The notes below the pieces were generated by a model. The model was given only the letters and a program-made list of their open reading frames with translations, ran no database searches and was not told the DNA's origin. Of a stretch of 64,000 bases of DNA, positions 7,926 through 15,774 are shown in pieces. The translations under genes and the position numbers were made by a program. Positions within the stretch are counted from its first letter, which is position 1, and every line of letters begins with the position of its first letter. The DNA comes from Trueperaceae bacterium (lineage in GTDB: Bacteria; Deinococcota; Deinococci; Deinococcales; Trueperaceae): assembly GCA_030147925.1 (NCBI GenBank), contig JASBUK010000099.1, positions 1-64,000 on the forward strand. The letters run 5' to 3'.

Positions 7926-8930
7926 TTATTTGAAATCTTTTAGCCTGATGGGTTCTTTACGCTGCGCCGACTCATAGCAGGCCAAAGCGACCTTGAGCGC
8001 CGCAAATCCGTCACTCCAACTGACTCTTGGCTCTCGTTTTTCTTTAATACTGGCAATAAATTCTTCTATCATCGTCTGGTTTGGGTCTGCACCCCAGGCG
8101 CTCCAGCTAGGATCACGAGGGGCAAGTTCACTGTAAACAGTAAGGTATTGCGCAAAAGCATCCACGGAAACAGCGCCCTTTTCTCCTATGAGTTCCATTT
8201 GCAGATGACCCCACCGAGGGTAATTGTTTGGCCGACTCCAGGAACAGTCAATTGACGCAAAAACGCCGTTCTCAAAAGTGACGGTGACAAGCCCTACAGT
8301 TTCTACGTCAACTTCGCCCGGATACAAAACATTGCTAATTTCGGCATAGACTTCGGTGATTTCGTGACCTGTGTACCAGCGCAAAAGGTCCACTAAGTGG
8401 ACGGTGTGATCCATGACAGCGCCGCCACCGGCTAAGGCTTTTTGGGTGAACCAGAGGCGGTGTTTTTTGGGAAGTTCGCTGTGATTAATACCGTTTACAG
8501 CATAGAGTTTACCGAGTTTTCCCTGCTCGAGCATTTCCTTTACGACAATGATGCTGGGGTCAAAACGCATTGGAAACGCCGTCATGAAATTAACCCCTGC
8601 CTTCTGGCAAGCGTCACGCATGATTTTGGCATCTTCGAGACTGACAGCAATTGGTTTTTCGCAAAGAACGTGCACGCCTTCTCTTGCCGCCATCACCACA
8701 TGTTCGCGGTGGTTAGCGTTTTCACTACAGATAATGACGGCGTCAGGCTTTGCATCAAGAAGGCCTTCATGGCTTTGAAAGCATTTGGTTTTAAAGACCT
8801 CACTGAAGTGCTCGCCGCGCTCTTGGTCAGTGTCGGAAAAACCGATCAGTTCAATATCTGAGAGCTTACGAATATTAGCTATGTAAGCTTCGGCATGTAA
8901 ATGCGCGAAACTCATAATGCCAATACGCAC
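7926..8930 (-). CDS. Gfo/Idh/MocA-family oxidoreductase
   Basis: A 334-residue NAD(P)-dependent sugar dehydrogenase-like protein. N-terminal Rossmann fold beginning MRIGIMSFAHLHAEAY, where the usual GxGxxG is replaced by a SFAH segment typical of a subset of the family; catalytic EKP motif (VHVLCEKPIAVS, about residues 89-100) and a C-terminal alpha/beta domain with HTVHLVDLLRW, containing the family His/Asp pair. The start lies 2 bases after the stop of the previous homologue, so both are in one operon. Context with NagB and NagR suggests amino-sugar or GlcNAc-derivative oxidation; exact substrate unknown. Confidence 0.88.
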   Translation of the reverse strand: MRIGIMSFAHLHAEAYIANIRKLSDIELIGFSDTDQERGEHFSEVFKTKCFQSHEGLLDAKPDAVIICSENANHREHVVMAAREGVHVLCEKPIAVSLEDAKIMRDACQKAGVNFMTAFPMRFDPSIIVVKEMLEQGKLGKLYAVNGINHSELPKKHRLWFTQKALAGGGAVMDHTVHLVDLLRWYTGHEITEVYAEISNVLYPGEVDVETVGLVTVTFENGVFASIDCSWSRPNNYPRWGHLQMELIGEKGAVSVDAFAQYLTVYSELAPRDPSWSAWGADPNQTMIEEFIASIKEKREPRVSWSDGFAALKVALACYESAQRKEPIRLKDFK

Positions 8931-8932
8931 GA

Positions 8933-9925
8933 CTAATCCCCCCCTTCGACATAGACGGGCTTGCCCGTTTTTAGGGAATCGCGCGCGGCTAAAGCTATTC
9001 GCACTGCTTCTAGGGCGTCTTGCGGAGTTACCGCAAACGGCTTGTTATTTTTAATGGCGTCAAACGCATGCTTGATTTCGCTGGTGTAGGGGTCTTCAGA
9101 CAGTACCGTCAAAGGGAGGCCGACACGGGCGACCTCGGGACTGGTAGATTCCAGGAAAGGATGAATTGTCTCGGTGCTGTCACTATTCCATTCAATAAGC
9201 CCCTTTCGGCCTGCAATGTCAAAGGCCGTACGAAACACGCCGAGTGGATAGGCCCATCCGCCCTCGATAAGCGCCATACAACCATTCTTAAAACGAAGCG
9301 TAACGAGGGCGTAATCACCCTGGGCATTCGGTTTTTTGCTGCGAACGGATTTTGCAAAAACACGTTCTACCTTGCCAGCGAGCCAGCTGGCATAGTCAAA
9401 ATCATGCACCATCAGGTCAAGAAGAAGCCCGCCGGAGCGTGCTTCATTTGCAAACCAGGCGTCATCACCGGAGGGTTGATAGGAAACTCGCTTTAAACGC
9501 AGCACGCCAAGGTCGCCTATTTGTCCGGCGACAACAGCTTTTTGGGCTGCCTGATACTGCGGAAAAAAGCGCAGCACCATGGCGATAAACAGACGCACGC
9601 CCGCTTCTTTGCAGGCATCAATCATCGCCTGTCCGTCTTTAATGGTTAAGGCCAGGGGTTTTTCACAGATTACATGCTTTCTTGCGGCGGCTGCTTGCAT
9701 CGTCATGGTTTTGTGCAGATCAGTAGGAACGCACAAATCTATAACATCTACCGCGGTGAGTAAGTCTTTGTAGCTATCGAATACCCGAGTGCCAAATTGC
9801 TCGGCAAGCACTGCGGCTGAGCTACGATGTTTGGCCACAATACCAACCAATTCGGCACCTGCTGCAATCCAGCCTGGGGCATGGGCTCTAGCCATGCTGC
9901 CTGCTCCGACTATGCCAATGCGCAT
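8933..9925 (-). CDS. Gfo/Idh/MocA-family oxidoreductase
   Basis: A 330-residue NAD(P)-dependent dehydrogenase-like protein with a classical Rossmann start (MRIGIVGAGSMARAH), the catalytic EKP motif (KHVICEKPLAL) and the C-terminal HDFDYASWL segment with the family His-Asp. ATG 9925 is preferred over the adjacent TTG because GGAGG lies 5 bases before it. It is related to its neighbour at 7926-8930 only at family level, so the pair may act on different positions or steps. It follows nagB by 65 bases. Confidence 0.88.
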   Translation of the reverse strand: MRIGIVGAGSMARAHAPGWIAAGAELVGIVAKHRSSAAVLAEQFGTRVFDSYKDLLTAVDVIDLCVPTDLHKTMTMQAAAARKHVICEKPLALTIKDGQAMIDACKEAGVRLFIAMVLRFFPQYQAAQKAVVAGQIGDLGVLRLKRVSYQPSGDDAWFANEARSGGLLLDLMVHDFDYASWLAGKVERVFAKSVRSKKPNAQGDYALVTLRFKNGCMALIEGGWAYPLGVFRTAFDIAGRKGLIEWNSDSTETIHPFLESTSPEVARVGLPLTVLSEDPYTSEIKHAFDAIKNNKPFAVTPQDALEAVRIALAARDSLKTGKPVYVEGGD

Positions 9926-9990
9926 CAATGCCTCCTTAAACTACTACTACTATAGACGGTATAAATTGCGCCAGAAACGGGAATTTACGA

Positions 9991-10779
9991 TTAACGATAT
10001 GCTTGCCATTCGGGTTCATGTTCATAAATCCAACGGTAATAGTCTTGGCCTTGCAAATGCTGGGCGGCTGCTTCGTCAACAATAACCTTGCAATTGCTGT
10101 GTAATTGCAAGGCGGTGGCGCTAATCATGGCGGTGATTGGCCCTTCGGTGGCCTTTGCTAGAATATCGGCCTTTTCTGCCCCGGTTACCACCATGAGAAT
10201 TTCCCGGGCCTCAAGAATCGTGCCTACACCTATAGTGAGTGCCCGCCTGGGAACTTTCTCAGGGTCGCCGCCAAAGAACCTGGCGTTTTGCTTAAGCGTT
10301 GTCGGGGTCAGCGCCTTGTCGCGGGTTCGTGACATCAACGAGGATAGCGGTTCGTTAAAGCCAATATGTCCGGATTCGCCAAGACCCAAAAGTTGTAGAT
10401 CTATTCCGTCCTGCTGGGCGATCTGCTGTTCATAGCGCCGAGCTTCCGCCTTGAGATCGGCGGCCAAGCCATTTGGCAAATGTGTATTTTGGAGGTCAAT
10501 ATTTACCTTCTGAAAAAGCTGTTGTCGCATGTAGTAATGGTAAGAACGCGCATCATCTGGCGCTAAGCCCACATACTCGTCAAGATTAAAACTGTGGCAG
10601 CGTGAGAAGTCAAGTTGTTTTTCGCGATACATTTGCACTAACTCACCATAGATCGCCTCCATGCTGCGACCGGTAGCGCAACCCAGCACCAGATCGGGTT
10701 TGGCAAGGAGTCTGTCGGCGATGATATTGGCGGCTAATTTGGACGCACGCTCTGCGTTTGCCTGAATCAGAATTTCCAC
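9991..10779 (-). CDS. nagB: Glucosamine-6-phosphate deaminase
   Basis: A 262-residue sugar isomerase-fold enzyme that converts glucosamine-6-phosphate to fructose-6-phosphate and ammonia, feeding amino-sugar carbon to glycolysis. Seen: phosphate-binding loop LVLGCATGRS (about 30-39), catalytic LDEYVGL (66-72) and GLGESGHIGFNEP (about 132-144), with the general-base Asp and ring-opening His. Start is GTG 10779; an AAGGAGGG lies some 14 bases upstream, rather far. A 41-codon reading frame overlaps this start and may couple its translation. Confidence 0.93.
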   Translation of the reverse strand: MEILIQANAERASKLAANIIADRLLAKPDLVLGCATGRSMEAIYGELVQMYREKQLDFSRCHSFNLDEYVGLAPDDARSYHYYMRQQLFQKVNIDLQNTHLPNGLAADLKAEARRYEQQIAQQDGIDLQLLGLGESGHIGFNEPLSSLMSRTRDKALTPTTLKQNARFFGGDPEKVPRRALTIGVGTILEAREILMVVTGAEKADILAKATEGPITAMISATALQLHSNCKVIVDEAAAQHLQGQDYYRWIYEHEPEWQAYR

Positions 10780-10892
10780 AAGGACCTAGGCTCCCTCCTT
10801 GTGTGAGGCTTCTCTGATAATGTTTGCAATTGACCGACCATAGGCCAAATATCAAATCTTTGCAGGTTCTCCCGAACAGCTTCGGTTGTCAC
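10767..10892 (-). CDS. Small open reading frame overlapping nagB start
   Basis: A 41-codon frame starts with GTG at 10892 behind a strong ribosome binding site (GGAGGTATAAG) and ends 13 bases inside nagB in another frame. The encoded peptide begins VTTEAVRENLQRFD and has no recognised motif; the strong initiation signal makes it more than chance. It could be a small protein, the truncated start of a lost gene, or a translated leader that delivers ribosomes to the weakly initiated nagB. Confidence 0.4.
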   Translation of the reverse strand: MTTEAVRENLQRFDIWPMVGQLQTLSEKPHTRREPRSLWKF

Positions 10893-10930
10893 CTTATACC
10901 TCCTATCAATTTGCTGCTTGGCGAGTTTTG

Positions 10931-11674
10931 TCAGGCACTTAAGTCAAGCAGCATCTTGTAACGGTCACTCCGATAGGTGCTTTGCACGTACTCAAAAGGA
11001 ACATGGTTCTCGGTAAATGTAATGCGCTCGAGCGCCAACACCGGCGTGATCTCAGAGATCGCTAAGAGTTCCAGCTCGCGCGCTGTTGGCAGCCGGGCGC
11101 TTACCGTTTGTTTGGCGCCTGTGGGGGTAATGCCGTATTGTTCATAGACCGCCTGATAGAGGCTACCTACGGCCTTGAGTTTTTCGATTGAGAGGTCTTT
11201 TAGAGAAGGGGCCAGGTGAGAAATCTGAATTGCCAGAGGTTCATCATCAGCGGTGCGCAAGCGACTGATTTTGAGAACAGTCTCACCCTCTTTAATCTGC
11301 AAAGCTTCGGCCACCTCCTCAGCCGCCATGACTTGTTTGGCCTCTAACAACACGCTTCCCGCCTTAAAACCTAAAACTTTCGCTTCGTCGCTAAAACCCA
11401 GCACCCTATCGACGGGTTGCTCGAGCCGCCGGGGCAACACATAGGTGCCTGAGCCCTGACGCTGTTTGATGTAACATGAAACGGCGAGTTCTTCTAGCGC
11501 GCGCCGTACGGTCATCCTGGAAAGACCCAGAGTTTCGGCCAGTTCACGCTCGGGCGGAAGGACACTGCCAGCAGGAAATTTGCCGCTCAAAATAGCTTTG
11601 CGAAGCTGCTCTTTAAGTTGCAAATAAGCGGGCATGGGTAGTGACTTATCAACTTTTAGCGTTGTTAGTTCCAT
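10931..11674 (-). CDS. nagR: GntR/HutC-family regulator (NagR-like)
   Basis: A 247-residue regulator. N-terminal winged helix (about 10-78) with PAGSVLPPERELAETLGLS and MTVRRALEELA; C-terminal UTRA effector domain (about 95-245) with the characteristic RLRTADDEPLAIQISHL strand and TARELELLAIS segment. NagR/YvoA/DasR members sense GlcNAc-6-P or GlcN-6-P and repress amino-sugar genes. ATG 11674 is preferred to an upstream TTG, with GAGG nearby. It is the first gene of a minus-strand operon with nagB and is divergent from nagA. Its own promoter carries the same direct repeat found before nagA and the transporter, arguing for autoregulation. Confidence 0.88.
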   Translation of the reverse strand: MELTTLKVDKSLPMPAYLQLKEQLRKAILSGKFPAGSVLPPERELAETLGLSRMTVRRALEELAVSCYIKQRQGSGTYVLPRRLEQPVDRVLGFSDEAKVLGFKAGSVLLEAKQVMAAEEVAEALQIKEGETVLKISRLRTADDEPLAIQISHLAPSLKDLSIEKLKAVGSLYQAVYEQYGITPTGAKQTVSARLPTARELELLAISEITPVLALERITFTENHVPFEYVQSTYRSDRYKMLLDLSA

Positions 11675-11692
11675 CAAAAACAACCTCGCTTA

Positions 11693-11709
11693 ACCAATGA
11701 TAGACCAAT
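11693..11709 (-). promoter_or_regulatory. Operator 1 of the nag regulon (nagR)
   Basis: Direct repeat ATTGGT-CTATC-ATTGGT (period 11 bases, one helical turn) at the nagR transcription start. The embedded TGGTCTA equals one half of the NagR/DasR-type site. The same arrangement lies before nagA and the sugar-binding protein gene. Confidence 0.65.
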
Positions 11710-11736
11710 AGTAGAGCACGTGCTGGTAGCTGTCAA
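11708..11736 (-). promoter_or_regulatory. nagR promoter
   Basis: TTGACA-N17-TACTAT on the minus strand, a near-consensus housekeeping promoter. The transcript would start near 11701, giving a 5' UTR of about 27 bases to ATG 11674. The -10 box overlaps the first ATTGGT of the operator at 11693-11709. Confidence 0.75.
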
Positions 11737-11889
11737 GCATCAGCCTGTTAGGTAGTCAGCCTTGACAAAAATCACCCTCTTCTCAATCCGCGAAGCCTGT
11801 ACGGCTTGGCCGTGATCAATATCAACTCCTATCCATATCACCACCGTGTCAACCCAAACCCCGATGGCGCGGTGGTCGCTCGGGATAGC

Positions 11890-11906
11890 TTTGGTATATA
11901 ATTGGT
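11890..11906 (+). promoter_or_regulatory. nagA -10 region and operator 2 of the nag regulon
   Basis: Direct repeat TTTGGT-ATATA-ATTGGT with an 11-base period. A consensus TATAAT (11897-11902) overlaps the second unit, so binding would occlude the promoter. The nagA ATG is 21 bases downstream of the -10 box. No good -35 box is visible. Confidence 0.65.
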
Positions 11907-11923
11907 TTGATGGGACGACTCTC

Positions 11924-13033
11924 ATGAGCCACAGCCTGTACGGAACCTTGATAACGCCCGCTGGTGCGGTTCAAGGGAATCTTGTCTTTGGGCAGACAAT
12001 TCACAGCATCACTACTACCTCAAAAACCGGGCCGCTGATCCTGCCAGGCTTTATAGATACGCATGTTCATGGTGGTGGCGGCGGCGACACCATGGATGGT
12101 GCTAAAGGCGTCAGGACCCTCGCTAAATATCACCTCCAGCATGGCAGCACTACCCTCTTCCCCACCACTATCACCAACCCCTGGGACAATATAATTAGCG
12201 CTTTGCTTGGTGTCCGCGAGGTGATGCGCGAGGCAGACCCACAGTTAGCCTCTATCCCAGGGGCACATCTTGAAGGCCCCTTTATCAGTGCCAAACGCTT
12301 AGGGGCACAACCACCTCAAACGCAAGTACCCGAAGCCGACAAACTTGAGGAATTGCTCGAGCTCGATGTGATTCGCCTCGTTACATTAGCCCCCGAAATC
12401 CCTCAAGCACTTCCTGCCGCCCGCAAATTTGCCAAGGCGGGCGTACGTGTCAGCATCGGCCATAGCGCGGCTTCTTTGGAAACGGTGCAAAAACTCATGC
12501 AGGCCGTGAAGGCTAAAGGAGGCGTGGTGGGCTTTACCCATCTCTACAATGCCATGGGCGTACTTAGTGGCCGTGAGCCGGGTATCATCGGGGCGGCTCT
12601 TTCCGCCCCTGAGAGCTTTGCCGAAATCATCTTAGACCTACACCACGTTCACCCTACAAGCTTCCTGGCGGCACTGGCCGCAAAACCTGACCATCTGCAC
12701 CTTATTACCGACGGAATCCGCGCCTGCGGCATGGTTACAGGGCAGACAGAATTGGGCGGCCAGACGGTTACGGTTAAGAACGGCACGGCCAGATTGGCCG
12801 ACGGTACCCTAGCAGGTAGTCTGCTCAGTCTCGATCAGGCCCTTAAAAATGCCGCCGCACTCGGGCTAAGCATTGAACAGGCCAGCCAACTTCTCTCGGC
12901 AGTACCAGCAAGCTATATGGGGCTTAAGGACAGGGGCATGTTAGCTGTGGGTAAACGTGCAGACTTAGTCGTTATTGATAAAGACCTGTCTGTGCTCAAA
13001 GTATATGTAGCCGGTAGGCGTGTGAATTTCTAG
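11924..13033 (+). CDS. nagA: N-acetylglucosamine-6-phosphate deacetylase
   Basis: A 369-residue amidohydrolase that removes acetate from GlcNAc-6-P to give the NagB substrate. Seen: metal-binding HVHGGGGGD (about 47-55), GAHLEGPFIS with the metal-ligand Glu, SIGHSAAS with a metal His, GFTHLYNAMG and LITDGIRACG with the catalytic Asp. ATG 11924 is chosen because homology and the promoter both start there; an upstream in-frame ATG would lie before the -10 box. Divergent from nagR and 380 bases ahead of the sugar ABC genes. Confidence 0.93.
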   Translation: MSHSLYGTLITPAGAVQGNLVFGQTIHSITTTSKTGPLILPGFIDTHVHGGGGGDTMDGAKGVRTLAKYHLQHGSTTLFPTTITNPWDNIISALLGVREVMREADPQLASIPGAHLEGPFISAKRLGAQPPQTQVPEADKLEELLELDVIRLVTLAPEIPQALPAARKFAKAGVRVSIGHSAASLETVQKLMQAVKAKGGVVGFTHLYNAMGVLSGREPGIIGAALSAPESFAEIILDLHHVHPTSFLAALAAKPDHLHLITDGIRACGMVTGQTELGGQTVTVKNGTARLADGTLAGSLLSLDQALKNAAALGLSIEQASQLLSAVPASYMGLKDRGMLAVGKRADLVVIDKDLSVLKVYVAGRRVNF

Positions 13034-13260
13034 GCAAACTGCCAGCAGTATATCATCCAAAACCTATTTAGTCCAATTAAATACCAATAATAGCTGCGTA
13101 CTTATTTTGTCAATCATAATGCAGAATCTCATGTAATAACCCATCAACATCCAGGAGCATTGTCCCTGGGCAATTTTATTACTCAGAACACGCATCAAGA
13201 CGGTATTTATTGCTATCTTACAAGTAAATTTCAAGACTTTCCATAGCAACAGCAATTACT
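13034..13260. other. AT-rich gap between nagA and the sugar-binding protein gene
   Basis: About 230 bases of AT-rich sequence. A 63-codon minus-strand frame exists (13064-13255) but has no ribosome binding site, no promoter and no recognisable product, so I do not call it. No terminator-type hairpin is seen after nagA. The promoter and operator of the next gene begin at 13261. Confidence 0.3.
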
Positions 13261-13293
13261 TTGACAAATTAGCAGTATTGGTCTACAATTGAT
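13261..13293 (+). promoter_or_regulatory. Promoter and operator 3 of the nag regulon (sugar ABC operon)
   Basis: TTGACA (13261-13266), 17-base spacer, TACAAT (13284-13289): close to consensus. Overlapping it is the direct repeat ATTGGT-CTACA-ATTGAT (13277-13293), the third copy of the nag operator. This ties the transporter to amino-sugar regulation. The start codon is 120 bases downstream, leaving a long leader. Confidence 0.75.
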
Positions 13294-13410
13294 AAACTCA
13301 AAACGGGCGTTACGGGAGGTGATGACAAGATCGTGTAGCTCGAGCCTGTTCTAAAAAATTACCGGGTCTAGATAAACCCAAAGAGTCAACTTATAAGGAG
13401 ACATAACATA

Positions 13411-14664
13411 ATGAGGCTTAAACATTTCCTACTATTAAGCGTTTTCCTGCTGACATCGCTGGTTATGGCACAACAGGCTACGCTCACCATAGAAAGTTGG
13501 CGCAATGATGACCTGAGAATCTGGCGCGACGTGATCATCCCGGTATTTAATGAACAGTACCCAGACATCGAGGTCATCTTTTCCCCCACAGCCCCCGCCG
13601 AATACAACGCCGTTTTAGCAAGCAAGCTCGAAGCGGGTACGGCGGGCGATCTAATCACCTGTCGCCCTTTTGATCAGTCCCTTAATCTTTTCAATGAAGG
13701 AAGGCTCGTTTCTCTCAATGACCTCCCCGGCCTAGAAAACTTCAGTGATGTCGCTAAGAGCGCCTGGATCACCGATGATGGCAGCGATGTTTTCTGTGTG
13801 CCCATGGCCTCGGTGATTCACGGCTTTATTTACAACAAAGACGCCTTTACAGAACTAGGCCTCTCAGAACCTGAGACCTACGAAGAGTTTCTGGCATTGC
13901 TGGAAACGATTAAGCAAAGCGGCGAATACGCTCCTCTGGTGATGGGCACCCAGGATCAGTGGGAAGCCGCTACCATGGGTTACCAAAATATCGGCCCTAA
14001 CTACTGGGCTGGTGAAAGTGGTCGTCTGGGCTTGATTGAAGGTAGCACCGGCTATGACGAAGGTGGCTTTCTTGAAGCATTTAGAGCCCTGGCCCAGTGG
14101 CAGCCTTATCTCATTAATGGTTATCAGGCCGTAGCGTATCCAGACGCGCAAAACCTCTTCACACTTGGTCAGGGTACTATTTACCCCAGCGGCTCCTGGG
14201 AAATTTCGGGCTTTAACGAGTTGGCCACCTTTGAAATGGGGGCCTTCCCACCTCCACCTCCTGCTGGTCAGGACACTTGCTACATAAGCGACCATACCGA
14301 CATTGCCATGGGTCTTAACACTGCCAGTCCTAACCAGGAGGCCGCTTTGACCTTCTTGGAGTGGATGACCAGTGCCGAGTTTGCAGAACTCTATTCCAAT
14401 GCACTACCTGGTTTCTTCTCGCTATCAAACCAAGAAATTACGCTGCAGGACCCTTTGGCGCAAGAGTTTCTTAGCTGGCGCAGTGAATGTGAGTCCACTA
14501 TTCGCTCGAGCTATCAGATTCTTTCACGCGGCGAACCCAACAATGAAAATGACCTCTGGAACGCCGCAGCCCAAGTCTTAAACGGCACCCTCACTCCAGA
14601 GGAAGCCGCCGCACAAGTGCAAAAAGGCCTGGAAAGCTGGTACGAACCACAGCAAAATCGCTAA
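13411..14664 (+). CDS. ABC transporter extracellular sugar-binding protein
   Basis: A 417-residue family 1 solute-binding protein. Signal peptide at 1-20 (MRLKHFLLLSVFLLTSLVMA), then a periplasmic-binding fold starting ATLTIESWRNDDLRIWRD with typical segments (ASVIHGFIYNKDAF, GTIYPSGSWEISGF, TDIAMGLNTASPNQEAALTF). A strong AAGGAG precedes the ATG. The shared operator with nagA/nagR suggests GlcNAc, chitobiose or a muropeptide sugar as ligand. A strong hairpin follows the gene before the permeases, which would raise binding-protein expression over the membrane parts. Confidence 0.9.
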   Translation: MRLKHFLLLSVFLLTSLVMAQQATLTIESWRNDDLRIWRDVIIPVFNEQYPDIEVIFSPTAPAEYNAVLASKLEAGTAGDLITCRPFDQSLNLFNEGRLVSLNDLPGLENFSDVAKSAWITDDGSDVFCVPMASVIHGFIYNKDAFTELGLSEPETYEEFLALLETIKQSGEYAPLVMGTQDQWEAATMGYQNIGPNYWAGESGRLGLIEGSTGYDEGGFLEAFRALAQWQPYLINGYQAVAYPDAQNLFTLGQGTIYPSGSWEISGFNELATFEMGAFPPPPPAGQDTCYISDHTDIAMGLNTASPNQEAALTFLEWMTSAEFAELYSNALPGFFSLSNQEITLQDPLAQEFLSWRSECESTIRSSYQILSRGEPNNENDLWNAAAQVLNGTLTPEEAAAQVQKGLESWYEPQQNR

Positions 14665-14669
14665 GGCCT

Positions 14670-14701
14670 AGCAGGGGCGGCAAAACAACACCGCCCCTGC
14701 T
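14670..14701 (+). terminator. Strong intra-operon hairpin after the sugar-binding protein gene
   Basis: Perfect 11-base stem AGCAGGGGCGG/CCGCCCCTGCT with a 10-base loop, 5 bases after the stop codon. The following sequence is only moderately T-rich (ATCTTGTAACTTTCTTCTT), so it may act as a partial terminator or as an mRNA-stabilising 3' hairpin. Confidence 0.7.
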
Positions 14702-14781
14702 ATCTTGTAACTTTCTTCTTATTAAACTAGCCCGTCTTTATTTCTTTTTTGGTCCAGTCCCGGCTAAGCCGCTAGCTCGCG

Positions 14782-14806
14782 GGTGTTGTTGACTTTTAAC
14801 AACACC
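14782..14806. repeat. Perfect inverted repeat before the permease genes
   Basis: GGTGTTGTT and AACAACACC separated by seven bases, 45 bases before the permease start. Not followed by a T tract in either direction. It could be an operator or an RNA hairpin between the binding-protein and permease genes. Confidence 0.5.
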
Positions 14807-14850
14807 AAAACACCCTTTATTTAACAGCAGAACGGACATTGGGCAACCGA

Positions 14851-15774
14851 ATGACAAAAAAAAGAAAACCCTTTCCTATACATATCTTCGTCTTTCTAGC
14901 GCCAGCATTTCTTGTCTATACGGTGTTTATGATCTATCCACTTATAGACTCATTACGCCTAAGCCTCTTTTCAACCGGTACTGCCGGCAGTGAGCTTTTT
15001 GTCGGCCTGGCAAACTACAAAACACTGCTGACCAGCAATAACTGGGCGCCGAGACTCTGGAACGCTATTAAAAACAACTTTATTTTCTTTGCCGTTCACA
15101 TGCTGGTGCAAAACCCCATAGGACTTCTTTTGGCAGCGCTGTTAAGTTCTAAAATCGTGCGTGGCAGCAGTGTTTATCGAACGCTGATTTTTACCCCCAC
15201 GGTACTTTCGATTGTATTGATCGGCTTTATCTGGCGACTTATTTTAAGCCCTATCTGGGGCATCTCCGAGGATTTTTTAAGCTTTCTGGGATTAGGAGTC
15301 TTAAACCAGCCCTGGCTAGGCCTGGAGTCTACGGCACTCTTTACGCTCTCGTTGGTGTCGGTATGGCAATATGTGGGTATCCCCATGCTGCTTTTCTCGG
15401 CGGCTTTAATAGGCCTTCCAGATGAGTTAATCGAAGCCGCTCAGGTAGACGGCGCAACTGCCTGGAGCGTTTTCTGGCGTATTAAGTTCCCGCTTATTTT
15501 ACCGACGGTGGGAATCGTTGCCGTGCTGACCTTCGTTGGCAACTTCAACGCCTTCGACCTCATTTACACTACCCAGGGCGCCCTGGCGGGGCCTAATTTC
15601 GCCACCGATATCTTAGGGACTTTCTTTTTCAGAACCTTTTTCGGTTTTCAGCTTCAGGCCGGCAATCCAACGATGGGAGCGACTATTGCTGGTGTCATGT
15701 TTGTAATCATCTTAAGCGGTGTGCTTCTTTACTTTTTTGGCTGGCAGCGCCGTTTGCAGAGGATTGAACTCTGA
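14851..15774 (+). CDS. Sugar ABC transporter permease (MalF/UgpA type)
   Basis: A 307-residue inner-membrane permease with six hydrophobic helices and the cytoplasmic EAA loop (EAAQVDGATAWSVFWRIKFPL, G at the usual place) that docks the ATPase. ATG 14851 is preferred; an in-frame TTG twelve bases upstream is possible, and neither has a strong ribosome binding site. Pairs with the next permease, whose ATG overlaps this stop (TGATG). Confidence 0.9.
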   Translation: MTKKRKPFPIHIFVFLAPAFLVYTVFMIYPLIDSLRLSLFSTGTAGSELFVGLANYKTLLTSNNWAPRLWNAIKNNFIFFAVHMLVQNPIGLLLAALLSSKIVRGSSVYRTLIFTPTVLSIVLIGFIWRLILSPIWGISEDFLSFLGLGVLNQPWLGLESTALFTLSLVSVWQYVGIPMLLFSAALIGLPDELIEAAQVDGATAWSVFWRIKFPLILPTVGIVAVLTFVGNFNAFDLIYTTQGALAGPNFATDILGTFFFRTFFGFQLQAGNPTMGATIAGVMFVIILSGVLLYFFGWQRRLQRIEL

